From: Nitrospina sp.
Lineage (GTDB): Bacteria > Nitrospinota > Nitrospinia > Nitrospinales > VA-1
DNA length: 20,425 nucleotides
Assembly (NCBI GenBank): GCA_018665625.1
Contig: JABJCF010000323.1
Coordinates: forward strand, 1-20,425
Direction: 5' to 3'
Of the stretch, positions 1 through 8,174 are shown piece after piece. The position numbers and the translations under genes are program-made. The notes below the pieces were generated by a model. That model saw only the letters and a list, made by a program, of their open reading frames with translations, did not search any database and was not told where the DNA came from. Each line of letters begins with the position of its first letter. The first letter of the stretch is position 1.

Positions 1-375
1 ATGGTTATCGTAATTTTGGGAATTTTGGCAGCAGTGGCGGTTCCTAAATTTATAAACCTTCAGGGAAGTGCTGCAACCTCTGTCGCCCATGGAATAACCG
101 GGGCTGTTCAAGGGGCCATCACTATGGCACATGCAAAAAGATTAATTTCTAAGGCATACACCCGAACATATACTATATCGACCATTCTGAACGACAGTAT
201 TGACACCAGTGGAATTGATGCATTGGTTCCTGGGGGGGGTACTTTTACTGCCCTAATAAATGGTGAAACTTACCAATGGACTTTTAGTGGAAACGATGGG
301 ACAGATTCTTCAGGAATTGACATAGCCACAATTGAAGAAAATACGACTACAGGTGGTTTTAAACCACCAGCCTAG
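1..375 (+). CDS. Type IV pilin / pseudopilin-like protein (5' end outside window)
   Basis: The first 25 residues form the hydrophobic helix typical just after the prepilin cleavage site (MVIVILGILAAVAVPKF, then a polar helix with small residues). In this family that helix is preceded by a short basic leader and a GFTLIE-type processing site. Neither is present, so the gene most likely begins before base 1 and the ATG at base 1 is an internal Met. The C-terminal part (residues about 50-124) is a short globular domain ending with a Gly/Thr-rich tail, as in minor pilins and type II secretion pseudopilins. It would be inserted in the inner membrane and assembled into a pilus or pseudopilus. The gene contains a run of eight G at 232-239 (codons for Pro-Gly-Gly-Gly). 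A strong terminator follows about 100 bases downstream. Major pilin, minor pilin and pseudopilin cannot be told apart from this fragment. Confidence 0.85.
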   Translation: MVIVILGILAAVAVPKFINLQGSAATSVAHGITGAVQGAITMAHAKRLISKAYTRTYTISTILNDSIDTSGIDALVPGGGTFTALINGETYQWTFSGNDGTDSSGIDIATIEENTTTGGFKPPA

Positions 376-474
376 AAAACGGTTTGGAATTTGACCCTCG
401 TAGCATTGCTTTAATTTGAGTCTATCTTTAAAGTAAAGCTTCATTTTCAAAACCTAAGAAATGTTGTTATAAGG

Positions 475-511
475 CGCAGGGCGGAAGAAGAAATTCTGCC
501 CTGCGTTTTTC
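475..511 (+). terminator. Rho-independent terminator of the pilin gene
   Basis: CGCAGGGC (475-482) pairs perfectly with GCCCTGCG (498-505). The stem extends inward by GGAA/TTCT (one G-U), giving about 12 bp around a 7-base loop. A T5 tract follows at once (506-510). It separates the pilin transcript from the membrane-protein operon that starts near 570. Confidence 0.9.
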
Positions 512-563
512 TGTTAAAAGGCACGTCTCGCCACTACCTTCTTTTGTTAATATTTTATTTATC

Positions 564-576
564 GAGGTAAATTATT
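564..576 (+). promoter_or_regulatory. Candidate Shine-Dalgarno plus ATT start for the YfhO-like gene
   Basis: GAGG (564-567) is followed after six bases by ATT (574-576), in frame with the downstream YfhO-like ORF. The in-frame stop TAA lies at 568-570, and no ATG, GTG or TTG occurs in frame before the GTG at 664. Translation from 574 adds 30 residues with a hydrophobic stretch (VVFFTLLTACYF) just before the conserved DLIYFF..PP region, where YfhO proteins normally have their first membrane helix. A rival start, GTG 664, has AAGAGG at 648-653 with a longer 10-base spacer. Confidence 0.5.
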
Positions 577-663
577 GCCGTTGCAATTAGACGTATTTGG
601 CCCGTTGTTTTTTTCACGCTTTTAACGGCTTGTTATTTTGGCGATATAAGAGGTTCCATTTTT

Positions 664-2979
664 GTGGAACGAGATCTTATATATTTTTTTATCCCCCCAA
701 GAGAATTCTGGGTCGAAGAAGTAAAAAATTTCATATTCCCTTTATGGAATCCCTATTATTTTAACGGGCACCCTCTTTTCGCAACCCTGCAACCGGGGGT
801 CCTTTACCCTTTTAGTTTTTTATTCCTCATCCTTCCTTTCGACTGGGCTTTCAATTTAAATATTGAGCTCCACTTCATACTGTCCGGTTTATTCACTTAT
901 TACCTGGCCAGGGGAATAAAAGCCAGCCAGGGGGCCTCAATCATTTCCGGAATGGCCTTCATGCTATCGGGCTATTTAATTTCAGTACACAATCTTCTAA
1001 GCACTTTGCTCTCTGTAACCTGGGTTCCGCTTTTTTTTCTGGTCTATTTTTCAGCCCTCAAAAAAAATAGTTTAGGTCTCGCACTTATATCCGGCCTGGT
1101 AGGAACCTTCATGTTCCTCGGTGGAGGGGTAGAAGTGAGTTACCTGACTTTTGGAATAACCTTCGTTATAACCTTGTTGCCGGAATTAATTTTAGAAAAA
1201 GAAATGCTCCCGGACATAAAGCGAAGGTTGTTTTTGTATTTAGTTTTTTGTCTTACCTTTTTTGGTTTATCTGCGGTTCAGCTAATTCCATTCATGGAAC
1301 TCTCTCAACTTTCTATTCGATCAGAGGGTCTAACCTATAAGCAAGCCGGTACATGGTCCATGCATCCCTTCGACTTGGTTGAATTCTTTATTCCAGATCA
1401 ATATGGTATGGCCACAGATCCCCAAAAATACTGGAAATATGAAAACTGGCTGAAAACTATTTATATGGGGGCAGCGTCGTTTATTCTGGCAGTATTTTAT
1501 GTAAGGTTCGGGGGGCAGAGAGCGAAAGGATTATTACTTTTGTTTTTTATATCCGTGGGTTTTGCCTTGGGGAGCAATACTTTGTTTCACCATTTCCTAT
1601 TTGACTATCTTCCTTTCTTTAATAAGCTTCGCTACCCCGTTAAGTTCATATTTTTGGCTATTTTGATTTTGTCTTTGGCAGCAGGGCTGGGTTACGACTA
1701 TTTTAAAAAACAATTGGAAGGAAATGACTCACAAAATCAAAAGAAAATGAACTCAATCTTAACCCTGGGTTTCTTATTTATGATCGCATTCGGGGTTCTA
1801 AGTTTATTTAATGATCCAATAGTAACTTATTTAAAAGGAAAAGGCTGGGATTATCCCGAATACAATCATACGGCATTAAATTTATTAAACATCAAACGAT
1901 TATTTGCCTTCACAAGCTTATTTTGCTTGAGTTTATTTTTGTACTCAAAGCCAGTATTTAAAAAACCCTTTATGTTGGTGCTAATTGTAAGTATTTTTGG
2001 TTTGGATTTATTTTATGCAAACTGGAATTTTTACGGAAAAATGAATTACAAAAAATATCAAGAATTAGGCGAAAACCCGAAGTTCATCAAATCTGATCCA
2101 GAATTTTTTAGAATTTATGTAGACTTTAAAACAAGAAAAAGAGAAGTAAAGGAAAAGAGCGGCTTGAAGGGTATTGATCTTAGAAAAGAAAAATTTCTTC
2201 AAAGTCATATAGGAAAACAGCAAATTATGAACGCGGATGGAGTAGGGGTGACGGAACAAAAACGATTTCAGAATATGATAAATGTAGTAAAGATTGCGCC
2301 AAATAAAGACAGCACCCAATTATTAAATTTGATGAATGTTAAATATGTAATATCAATGAAGCACATTGCCTCACCGGACTATGAGTTGGTGCATTCTTAT
2401 ATTCCAATTCCCAAAGACCCAGAAGAAAGAAAGAAGTTTGAAAACTCCACCCATGTAAAGATATACGAAAACAAAAAAGTGATTCCCCGAGCATTTTTGG
2501 TCCCAAACTGCAGGGTCATAACCTCGGATAAGCAATATAACGACGTTTTACAAAGCAAAATATTTGACCCTACAAGAGTTGTATTGTTGGATGTTGAACC
2601 AAAAGGGTTTCCATGTGGTGAAGAGAAAAATTTAGAGATTTTGAATCCGGTAACAATAGACTCTTATAAAAGCAATTCGGTTGAGCTTTCTGTCGATTCT
2701 TCAAAGCGCCAATTATTATTTATGAGTGAAAGTTTTTATCCAGGATGGAAGGTTTATGTGAATGGGGAAGAAAAAGAGATTTTACGTGCTAATTATTTAT
2801 TTCGTGCCATAGTTGTTGAGCCTGGAAAACATTCGGTGCGATTTGAATACGATCCATTTTCATTCAAGCTGGGTTTGGCAATCACTATTTTAACAATACT
2901 ATTATGTGGAATATATTTTATAAGAAGAAGTTTAAGGCGAGTTGCTCCAGTTGAAAAATTTAGTCTTGCCAATAAGTGA
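664..2979 (+). CDS. YfhO-family multi-pass membrane protein
   Basis: This is a large integral membrane protein of 771 residues from GTG 664, about 801 if translation begins at ATT 574. The N-terminal region has the YfhO/GT-C-like pattern: a Asp-Leu..Tyr-Phe..Pro-Pro segment (residues 4-12), PLWNPYYFNGHPL (26-38) and QPGVLYPFSFLF, then repeated membrane helices to about residue 450. A soluble region follows. The C-terminal signature YPGWKVYVNGEE..LRANYLFRAIVV..GKHSVRFEYDP (about 690-735) and a last helix are characteristic of YfhO. Family members are linked to glycosylation of cell-surface polymers, using lipid-linked sugars at the outer face of the inner membrane; the substrate here is unknown. 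The neighbouring O-antigen ligase-like gene begins one base after its stop, so the two are probably cotranscribed and translationally coupled. Family confidence is high, exact role low. Confidence 0.85.
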   Translation: MERDLIYFFIPPREFWVEEVKNFIFPLWNPYYFNGHPLFATLQPGVLYPFSFLFLILPFDWAFNLNIELHFILSGLFTYYLARGIKASQGASIISGMAFMLSGYLISVHNLLSTLLSVTWVPLFFLVYFSALKKNSLGLALISGLVGTFMFLGGGVEVSYLTFGITFVITLLPELILEKEMLPDIKRRLFLYLVFCLTFFGLSAVQLIPFMELSQLSIRSEGLTYKQAGTWSMHPFDLVEFFIPDQYGMATDPQKYWKYENWLKTIYMGAASFILAVFYVRFGGQRAKGLLLLFFISVGFALGSNTLFHHFLFDYLPFFNKLRYPVKFIFLAILILSLAAGLGYDYFKKQLEGNDSQNQKKMNSILTLGFLFMIAFGVLSLFNDPIVTYLKGKGWDYPEYNHTALNLLNIKRLFAFTSLFCLSLFLYSKPVFKKPFMLVLIVSIFGLDLFYANWNFYGKMNYKKYQELGENPKFIKSDPEFFRIYVDFKTRKREVKEKSGLKGIDLRKEKFLQSHIGKQQIMNADGVGVTEQKRFQNMINVVKIAPNKDSTQLLNLMNVKYVISMKHIASPDYELVHSYIPIPKDPEERKKFENSTHVKIYENKKVIPRAFLVPNCRVITSDKQYNDVLQSKIFDPTRVVLLDVEPKGFPCGEEKNLEILNPVTIDSYKSNSVELSVDSSKRQLLFMSESFYPGWKVYVNGEEKEILRANYLFRAIVVEPGKHSVRFEYDPFSFKLGLAITILTILLCGIYFIRRSLRRVAPVEKFSLANK

Positions 2980-2980
2980 T

Positions 2981-4672
2981 ATGACGCGCTTGTTTTTATT
3001 TTTTTACTTATTGGTAATTATTTTTATCGGTTGCAATAATATTTACCTGGAGATTGATTTATTCCAAATAAATATTTTAATTACTTTTCTCTCCTTTTTA
3101 TTTTTATGCATAACATTTGTTTTCAAAAAAGAAAGACCAAGCTTGAATTATGGCCTGGGCAGTTTGTCCATTACTTTGATGTTGTTTTTATTTTACTCTG
3201 CAACAAGCTTTTACAATTCTTCAAATGCCGATGTTAGTTACTTCCCGGCAATAAAAATACTAAGTGCATTATTTCTTGCCTTGGCCTTGCTGGATTTTAT
3301 TAAAAATATTGATGTAATAAAAAAATTACTATTACTAATATTTATTTTTGCAGGGATTCATGCCTCGATAGGAATTTTACAACAATTCATTCCTTCCTTG
3401 CTTCATCAGCCTGACAAATTCAGTTCGGCATCCACTTCTTTATTTCATAACCCAAACTTTTATTCCGGGTACTTGGTCATTCATATTCCTATTGGATTCT
3501 ATTTTATGACCCAGGCTCGAAATAATTATTTGAAAGCCCTTTTTACTGCAATTTGGTTAACAATTTGGGTGGCCCTGGGTTTTTCAACCTCCCCGGGGGG
3601 GCAGTTGGTTGCCGGCATTCAAATGTTTGCGTTGATTGTCTATTTTTTAAAGAATAAAGAATCTTCAAATTTAAAATTTCTAGGTTGGAGTTTGGTCTTT
3701 TCCTTGGGTGTATATGTTGGATTGGTCAACATTCTTGACTACATTAACCAGACTAGCTCTGAAACGGTGGCAAGTACATTGGTGCGGCGCCCCTTGGTGT
3801 GGGGCCACATTGAGAATCGCCTAATGTATTGGTCGGGTGCATGGTCTATATTCAAAGACAATTGGATTCTGGGAAGTGGGCTTTGGACTTTTTATGAATT
3901 GTATCCGCAGACAGGATTTAAATATACACCCCCTCATGCGCATAGTATGTATGTGCAAACTGCTGCTGAAACCGGCTTGATAGGCTTCGGGTTGTTAATG
4001 GTATGCCTTGCTACTTTATATTCCAACATAGTTCGTATATTTAAAAAAGCCAGTGCTCAGGTGGTGGATATAACCTTTTATGTTGGACTTTCTATTTCGG
4101 GTTTTCTGATCCACAACTTGATTGAATATAATTGGTTGGTTTCAAGCTATATTTATTTATTTATATTATTGGTAATTATTATAGAAGTGCTGAGCAGAGA
4201 AATTAAGGAAGCTAAAACATTAAGATTCTTCCCGGAAGCAAAGGGAATTTATTCAAAATCAGTTATTCTATTAATGGTGTTGGGAATGGTAACGGTTATT
4301 CAGTTTTATCATTACAACAGATTAGTTTCCCCCAGGAATTTATTTGGAAGCACATATGAAGATATGACTCTAAAAACAAATCAGGCCAGCAAGTTGTGTG
4401 GTCGCTGTGGAGATTCTCGCTTTTTAATGGGAGTGGCTAATTGGGACATATTCAACCAGTCCCAGGAAAAATTTTTTCTGGACCAAGCGGAGAGGGAATT
4501 TATGACAGCGCTAGAAAAAAGCCCAAACAATTTAAAATCCCTGATGTTTTTGGGTGATATAAAGAGTTTACAAGGTGATTTAGTTTCAGCGAGAAAATAC
4601 TATGAAAGAGCAATGGTAGATTCCCGCTATAAAGAAAATGCATCCTTGAAATTAAAAGCCATTGAAAAATAA
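2981..4672 (+). CDS. O-antigen ligase/polymerase-family membrane protein with TPR-like tail
   Basis: I place the start at ATG 2981, one base after the upstream stop. A TTG at 2942 is in frame but would overlap the previous gene. The 563-residue product has about 11-12 hydrophobic helices. A loop with His-Ala-His-Ser-Met-Tyr followed by AAETGLIGFG lies at residues 319-336; this is the Wzy_C (O-antigen ligase) signature, where the His-containing periplasmic loop takes part in polymer transfer. NPNFYSGYLVIHIPIG (about 150-165) also fits the family. After the last helix, a soluble tail carries CGRC (473-476) and a TPR-like pair (AEREFMTALEKSPNNLKSL, then GDLVSARKYYERAM). The likely role is transfer or polymerisation of lipid-linked glycans at the periplasmic face; related proteins also glycosylate pilins. 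A G7 run lies at 3595-3601. The start of the next gene overlaps this gene's end. Confidence 0.85.
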   Translation: MTRLFLFFYLLVIIFIGCNNIYLEIDLFQINILITFLSFLFLCITFVFKKERPSLNYGLGSLSITLMLFLFYSATSFYNSSNADVSYFPAIKILSALFLALALLDFIKNIDVIKKLLLLIFIFAGIHASIGILQQFIPSLLHQPDKFSSASTSLFHNPNFYSGYLVIHIPIGFYFMTQARNNYLKALFTAIWLTIWVALGFSTSPGGQLVAGIQMFALIVYFLKNKESSNLKFLGWSLVFSLGVYVGLVNILDYINQTSSETVASTLVRRPLVWGHIENRLMYWSGAWSIFKDNWILGSGLWTFYELYPQTGFKYTPPHAHSMYVQTAAETGLIGFGLLMVCLATLYSNIVRIFKKASAQVVDITFYVGLSISGFLIHNLIEYNWLVSSYIYLFILLVIIIEVLSREIKEAKTLRFFPEAKGIYSKSVILLMVLGMVTVIQFYHYNRLVSPRNLFGSTYEDMTLKTNQASKLCGRCGDSRFLMGVANWDIFNQSQEKFFLDQAEREFMTALEKSPNNLKSLMFLGDIKSLQGDLVSARKYYERAMVDSRYKENASLKLKAIEK

Positions 4673-6701
4673 TTTCCCCTCCTCTCTAAAACTATTTGGA
4701 TATAGTTTTTTAATCCTTTTTTTTGAGCTGGCATTAATTCGTTTCATTCCCTCTAACGTAAGGATTACAGCATATTTCATCAACCTTGTTCTAATAGCTG
4801 CATTCTTGGGAATGGGAATCGGCTTAATATTAGTAAAAAGACAGTTGAATTTGACAAGGTTGTTTCCCCCCTTTCTATTGCTGCTAATAGGTTCTTGTTC
4901 TTATTTTAGCAATATTTTGGTGAGTGGTTTGACTCAGGAGGAAAGCTTCTTTGCTACTTATTTTGACCTCTCCCCAAATAGCAAGGAAATGGGGATGGTT
5001 CCGGTAGTAAGCATTATTTTTATCCTATCAGCCTTGCCATTTATAGCCTTGGGAAATGCGATGGGTAGGGAGTTTAAACATTTTTCTTCTCTTTACGCAT
5101 ATGGCCTAAACACAGCTGGAAGTCTTGCAGGTCTTATGGCTTTTTCAATATTGAGCTTTTATTCTATCCCGCCTTTAGTTTGGTTTGGCCTTGGTAGTAT
5201 TATTTTTATTTTTTTATCCAGTAAAGAGAAAAGTAACATTCTCTCTTTTGCAATTCTAGGATTGACCCTTTTCCTTGTGCAAAGCCTTTATCATAAAGAT
5301 AGTGAAATCTGGTCGCCCTATTACAAAATAAATTATTTCCAAAACCAAAATATTACCTCAATAAATGTCAATGGTTCTCTCCATCAATATATTCTGAATT
5401 TCGACCCTCCTGACAAAAAATTTAAGGAAAATTCCGATCTGATAAAAGGAGATTACCTCCTTCCTTATAAATTTGCTAAGAGGTGGGAAAATGTGTTGAT
5501 TCTGGGGGCGGGGTCCGGAAATGATGTCCATATGGTTCTTGAACAGGGAGCAAATCATATAGATGCTGTGGAAATTGACCGGTCTATTTGGAAGCTCGGA
5601 AAGGATAAAAGTTATCAAAAGCCTTATGACGACCCTCGGGTTAGAGTTCATATTGACGATGCACGTGCGTTTCTAAAGAAAACTCAAAAGAAATATGATG
5701 TCATAATATTGGGGACATTGGACAGCCAAACCCTGTTATCGGGTATGTCATCCATCCGCCTTGATAACTACATTTATACTTTGGAAGCCTTTCAATCAAT
5801 AAAGGAGCATTTAAATCCAGAAGGTGTGGTGATTTTGTACCATATGTCTGCGGAAGAAATAATTCCCTTGAAGCTGGCTAGAATAATGAAAACTGTTTTT
5901 GGAAAAGCTCCTTTGATTCATTTTGAAAAAGAATCAAGACTTTTCAATTTTACAATGGTAGCTGGGGCAACGGGTCTCAAAATAGATGATTTTGATCTTA
6001 TATTTACAGCTTTGCAAGATGAGGATAATTCCTTGCCGGAGTTTGGTATGGTTCCGACGGATGACTGGCCTTACCTGTATCTAAATGAACCTGGTATTCC
6101 TGATCATTATCTAAAAGCAGGCGGGATTATATTTTTACTTTCTCTTGTATCAATTTTTTTTACAACCGGAGCAAAAAACTTAAAAAGCACTGATTGGACA
6201 TTATTCTTATTAGGTGCAAGTTTTTTATTGCTGGAGACTAAAAGTGTTACAGAAATGTCTTTGTTATTTGGTTCGACATGGCAGGTAAACATTTTAGTAT
6301 TCGGAGCAATCTTAGGGATTATTTTTTTGGCAAATCTGTTTGTTATTTTTAAAGGTCCTTTTGATAAAAATAATTTATTTTTCGTATTGTTCTTTTTTAT
6401 TTGCGTCAGCTACATAATTCCAATTCATTCCCTTTTGATTTTGCCTTTATTCATCCAATGGGTAATAGGAGCCTTAGTAACGGCAGTACCATTATTTTTT
6501 GCCGGATTATTGTTTTCGCAGATTTTTAAAAGTCGCCAAGAACCAACTATTTCTTTAGGTTATAACCTGATGGGCGCTATTTGTGGGGGATTATTGGAAT
6601 ATAGTTCTATGGCATTGGGGACCAAAAATCTTTATCTACTAGCCTTAATTTTGTATATTTTAGCTTTTTTGGTTCATGGACGCGAAAAATTATTAAAATA
6701 A
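4662..6701 (+). CDS. Membrane-anchored spermidine-synthase-like protein
   Basis: The TTG start at 4662 overlaps the end of the upstream gene by 11 bases; no better ATG is in frame nearby, and this start keeps the conserved first helix (LILFFELALIRFIPSNVR). Layout: membrane helices at about 11-210, a soluble Rossmann methyltransferase-fold domain at about 225-480, then a second block of helices to the C-terminus. The SAM/decarboxy-SAM binding loop is LGAGSGNDV (281-289), with Glu304/Asp306 after the second strand and DDARAF (332-337) for the adenine side. Spermidine synthases carry an Asp after the YDVII strand. Here the strand is followed by LGTLDSQ, so the aminopropyltransferase site is altered and polyamine synthesis should not be assumed. 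Such membrane fusions are widespread and of unknown substrate. The context suggests an envelope or glycan operon. The next gene starts two bases after the stop. Confidence 0.8.
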   Translation: MKNNFPSSLKLFGYSFLILFFELALIRFIPSNVRITAYFINLVLIAAFLGMGIGLILVKRQLNLTRLFPPFLLLLIGSCSYFSNILVSGLTQEESFFATYFDLSPNSKEMGMVPVVSIIFILSALPFIALGNAMGREFKHFSSLYAYGLNTAGSLAGLMAFSILSFYSIPPLVWFGLGSIIFIFLSSKEKSNILSFAILGLTLFLVQSLYHKDSEIWSPYYKINYFQNQNITSINVNGSLHQYILNFDPPDKKFKENSDLIKGDYLLPYKFAKRWENVLILGAGSGNDVHMVLEQGANHIDAVEIDRSIWKLGKDKSYQKPYDDPRVRVHIDDARAFLKKTQKKYDVIILGTLDSQTLLSGMSSIRLDNYIYTLEAFQSIKEHLNPEGVVILYHMSAEEIIPLKLARIMKTVFGKAPLIHFEKESRLFNFTMVAGATGLKIDDFDLIFTALQDEDNSLPEFGMVPTDDWPYLYLNEPGIPDHYLKAGGIIFLLSLVSIFFTTGAKNLKSTDWTLFLLGASFLLLETKSVTEMSLLFGSTWQVNILVFGAILGIIFLANLFVIFKGPFDKNNLFFVLFFFICVSYIIPIHSLLILPLFIQWVIGALVTAVPLFFAGLLFSQIFKSRQEPTISLGYNLMGAICGGLLEYSSMALGTKNLYLLALILYILAFLVHGREKLLK

Positions 6702-6703
6702 CT

Positions 6704-7462
6704 ATGCTGATTAAATCAATTTTATTTATTCTTGTCTTTGGGAATTTAACTATTTCAGCGCAGGGACATTCGCAGGAATTGGACCGCCGTGAATTCCAAC
6801 CTTCTTCTCTAGTGAGTCGGGAAACGGCGGAAAAGCAACTGAATCGAATTTATCAGCTTGCAGGCAAGCTTCGCACTTTTCATTGTGGCTGTGTGTTTGA
6901 CAAAATTAAACAAGTGTCTCCCCACATTTGCGAAAGAGGAAATAAAATACCTGCAACAAATACAAAATCCAAAACACTTGAATGGGTACCTATGATGCCT
7001 GCCCATATATTCGGAAGCTCTCTCAAATGCTGGAATAAAAATTTGTGTACGCGTTCGGGTGGCGAAAAGGTGCAGGGGCAACAATGTTGCTCGGAGGTTT
7101 CTCCGAAATATAAAAAAATGGAATCGGACATGCACAACATTTTCCCTGCTATTAACAGGCCCTCTTTCATTGAAGAAGCTTATGACAAAAGATTTGGCGG
7201 CATGTGGGAATATGAATTTTGCCCTGGTAAAAGTCCTGCTTTGAATACTAGAGGCGATATTTCGCGTGCCTATTTATATATGTCTTTTCAATACAAAATT
7301 TCATTAGCTGAAAAAAGCGAGGATTTGTTAAGGGAGTGGCATTTTAATGATCCACCGGATGAGTGGGAAGTAAAACGCAATGATAGAATTGAGTCCATTC
7401 AGGGGAACCGCAATCCTTTCATTGACTACCCTGAGTGGGTAGAGCGTGTCGCAGACTTTTAA
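6704..7462 (+). CDS. Secreted endonuclease I (EndA/Dns)-family protein, active site degenerate
   Basis: The protein has 252 residues. A signal peptide (about residues 1-20, cleavage near ISAQG) sends it to the periplasm or outside. The family hallmarks are clear: CGC (61-63), a CCSEVSPKYKKMESDMHN stretch (128-145), RGDISRAYLYM (183-193), WEVKRNDRI (221-229) and QGNRNPF (233-239), all close to the E. coli EndA/Vibrio Dns pattern. Eight or more cysteines suggest disulfides. In active enzymes the ββα-metal site reads Trp-Glu-His-Val-Val-Pro-Ala, the Glu binding Mg and the His being the general base. Here residues 94-100 read Trp-Val-Pro-Met-Met-Pro-Ala. The second metal ligand, Asn145 of DMHN, is kept. 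The frame is intact, so this is not a simple frameshift. It is probably an inactive or repurposed homolog. It is the last gene of the operon. Confidence 0.85.
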   Translation: MLIKSILFILVFGNLTISAQGHSQELDRREFQPSSLVSRETAEKQLNRIYQLAGKLRTFHCGCVFDKIKQVSPHICERGNKIPATNTKSKTLEWVPMMPAHIFGSSLKCWNKNLCTRSGGEKVQGQQCCSEVSPKYKKMESDMHNIFPAINRPSFIEEAYDKRFGGMWEYEFCPGKSPALNTRGDISRAYLYMSFQYKISLAEKSEDLLREWHFNDPPDEWEVKRNDRIESIQGNRNPFIDYPEWVERVADF

Positions 7463-7553
7463 TCCCACGCCTTTAAAAATAACGTTTCATAAGGATACCC
7501 TGCCCACTTACGGCAGCACCGTTTATTTACTGCGCTATTTTTACTTTTAGGTT

Positions 7554-7985
7554 CTAAATTCCCTCGGGTAGTTGGGTGTCTTCATCTGTATAGGCAAGTT
7601 CAATTTGTGACGGTTTGATGCCTGTGTCTTTTAAATTGGCTCCGTGAAGATAGGCGCCATCCAGCCGGGTTTTTTCCAGATTGGCCCCTTGTAAATTTGC
7701 CCACATCAGATCTGTTTCTTCAAAATTAGCATTTACCAATATTGCCCCTTTTAGCTGTGCCTCTTGAAGGTTTGCACCTCGAAGATCCGCATCGGTAAAG
7801 TCTGCAAATTGCAAATTGGCTGCCTGCAGGTTTGCTTCTACGAGAGTGCATTGTTTAAAATTCCCTTCCCGCAAATCTTCTTCGCTGAGGTCCGCAAAAA
7901 TTCCTTCTTTACCCTTGGACGTAAACCATTCCTTATGACTACAGAGAATTTGTGGTAACAGGGAAATAAGGCTGAGTTTTTTCAT
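7554..7985 (-). CDS. Pentapeptide-repeat protein
   Basis: This 143-residue protein consists mainly of about 18 consecutive A(D/N)LXX pentapeptides (residues about 31-120; for example ANLQAANLQFADFTDADLRG). These fold into a right-handed quadrilateral beta-helix. The N-terminus (MKKLSLISLLPQILCSHKEW) is mildly hydrophobic and has a Cys at 15. It could be a weak signal or lipoprotein-like leader, but no clean lipobox is visible. No catalytic residues are expected. Family members serve as structural or DNA-mimic proteins, and function cannot be read from the repeats. It is convergent with the nuclease-like gene and divergent from the sensor phosphatase at 8175, from which it is separated by an AT-rich 189-base region that must hold both promoters. 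Confidence 0.85.
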   Translation of the reverse strand: MKKLSLISLLPQILCSHKEWFTSKGKEGIFADLSEEDLREGNFKQCTLVEANLQAANLQFADFTDADLRGANLQEAQLKGAILVNANFEETDLMWANLQGANLEKTRLDGAYLHGANLKDTGIKPSQIELAYTDEDTQLPEGI

Positions 7986-8174
7986 AATATTTTTATTAGG
8001 TCTTCAGAATATTATTAAAATTTCTGATTCAGTTGGCGACCCTTTTTAGAAGTTTTTGTTAAAGGTTTTAGGAAATGCATAATTTATGAAAAACGATAAG
8101 GGAAAAATATATAATGATAAGCTTATACTAATATAATTTCTTTTTAGTTTTTTTCAAGAGACTTGGGTTGGTAA

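Noticed and set aside
6809..7170. Minus-strand open frames of about 100 codons inside the nuclease-like gene
   Set aside because: Both are shadows of a gene with strong EndA-family similarity; no start signals or domain patterns support them.
8117..8126. Palindrome ATAAGCTTAT upstream of the sensor phosphatase
   Set aside because: A ten-base AT-rich palindrome is expected by chance in such sequence; no matching second site or known operator consensus is visible.
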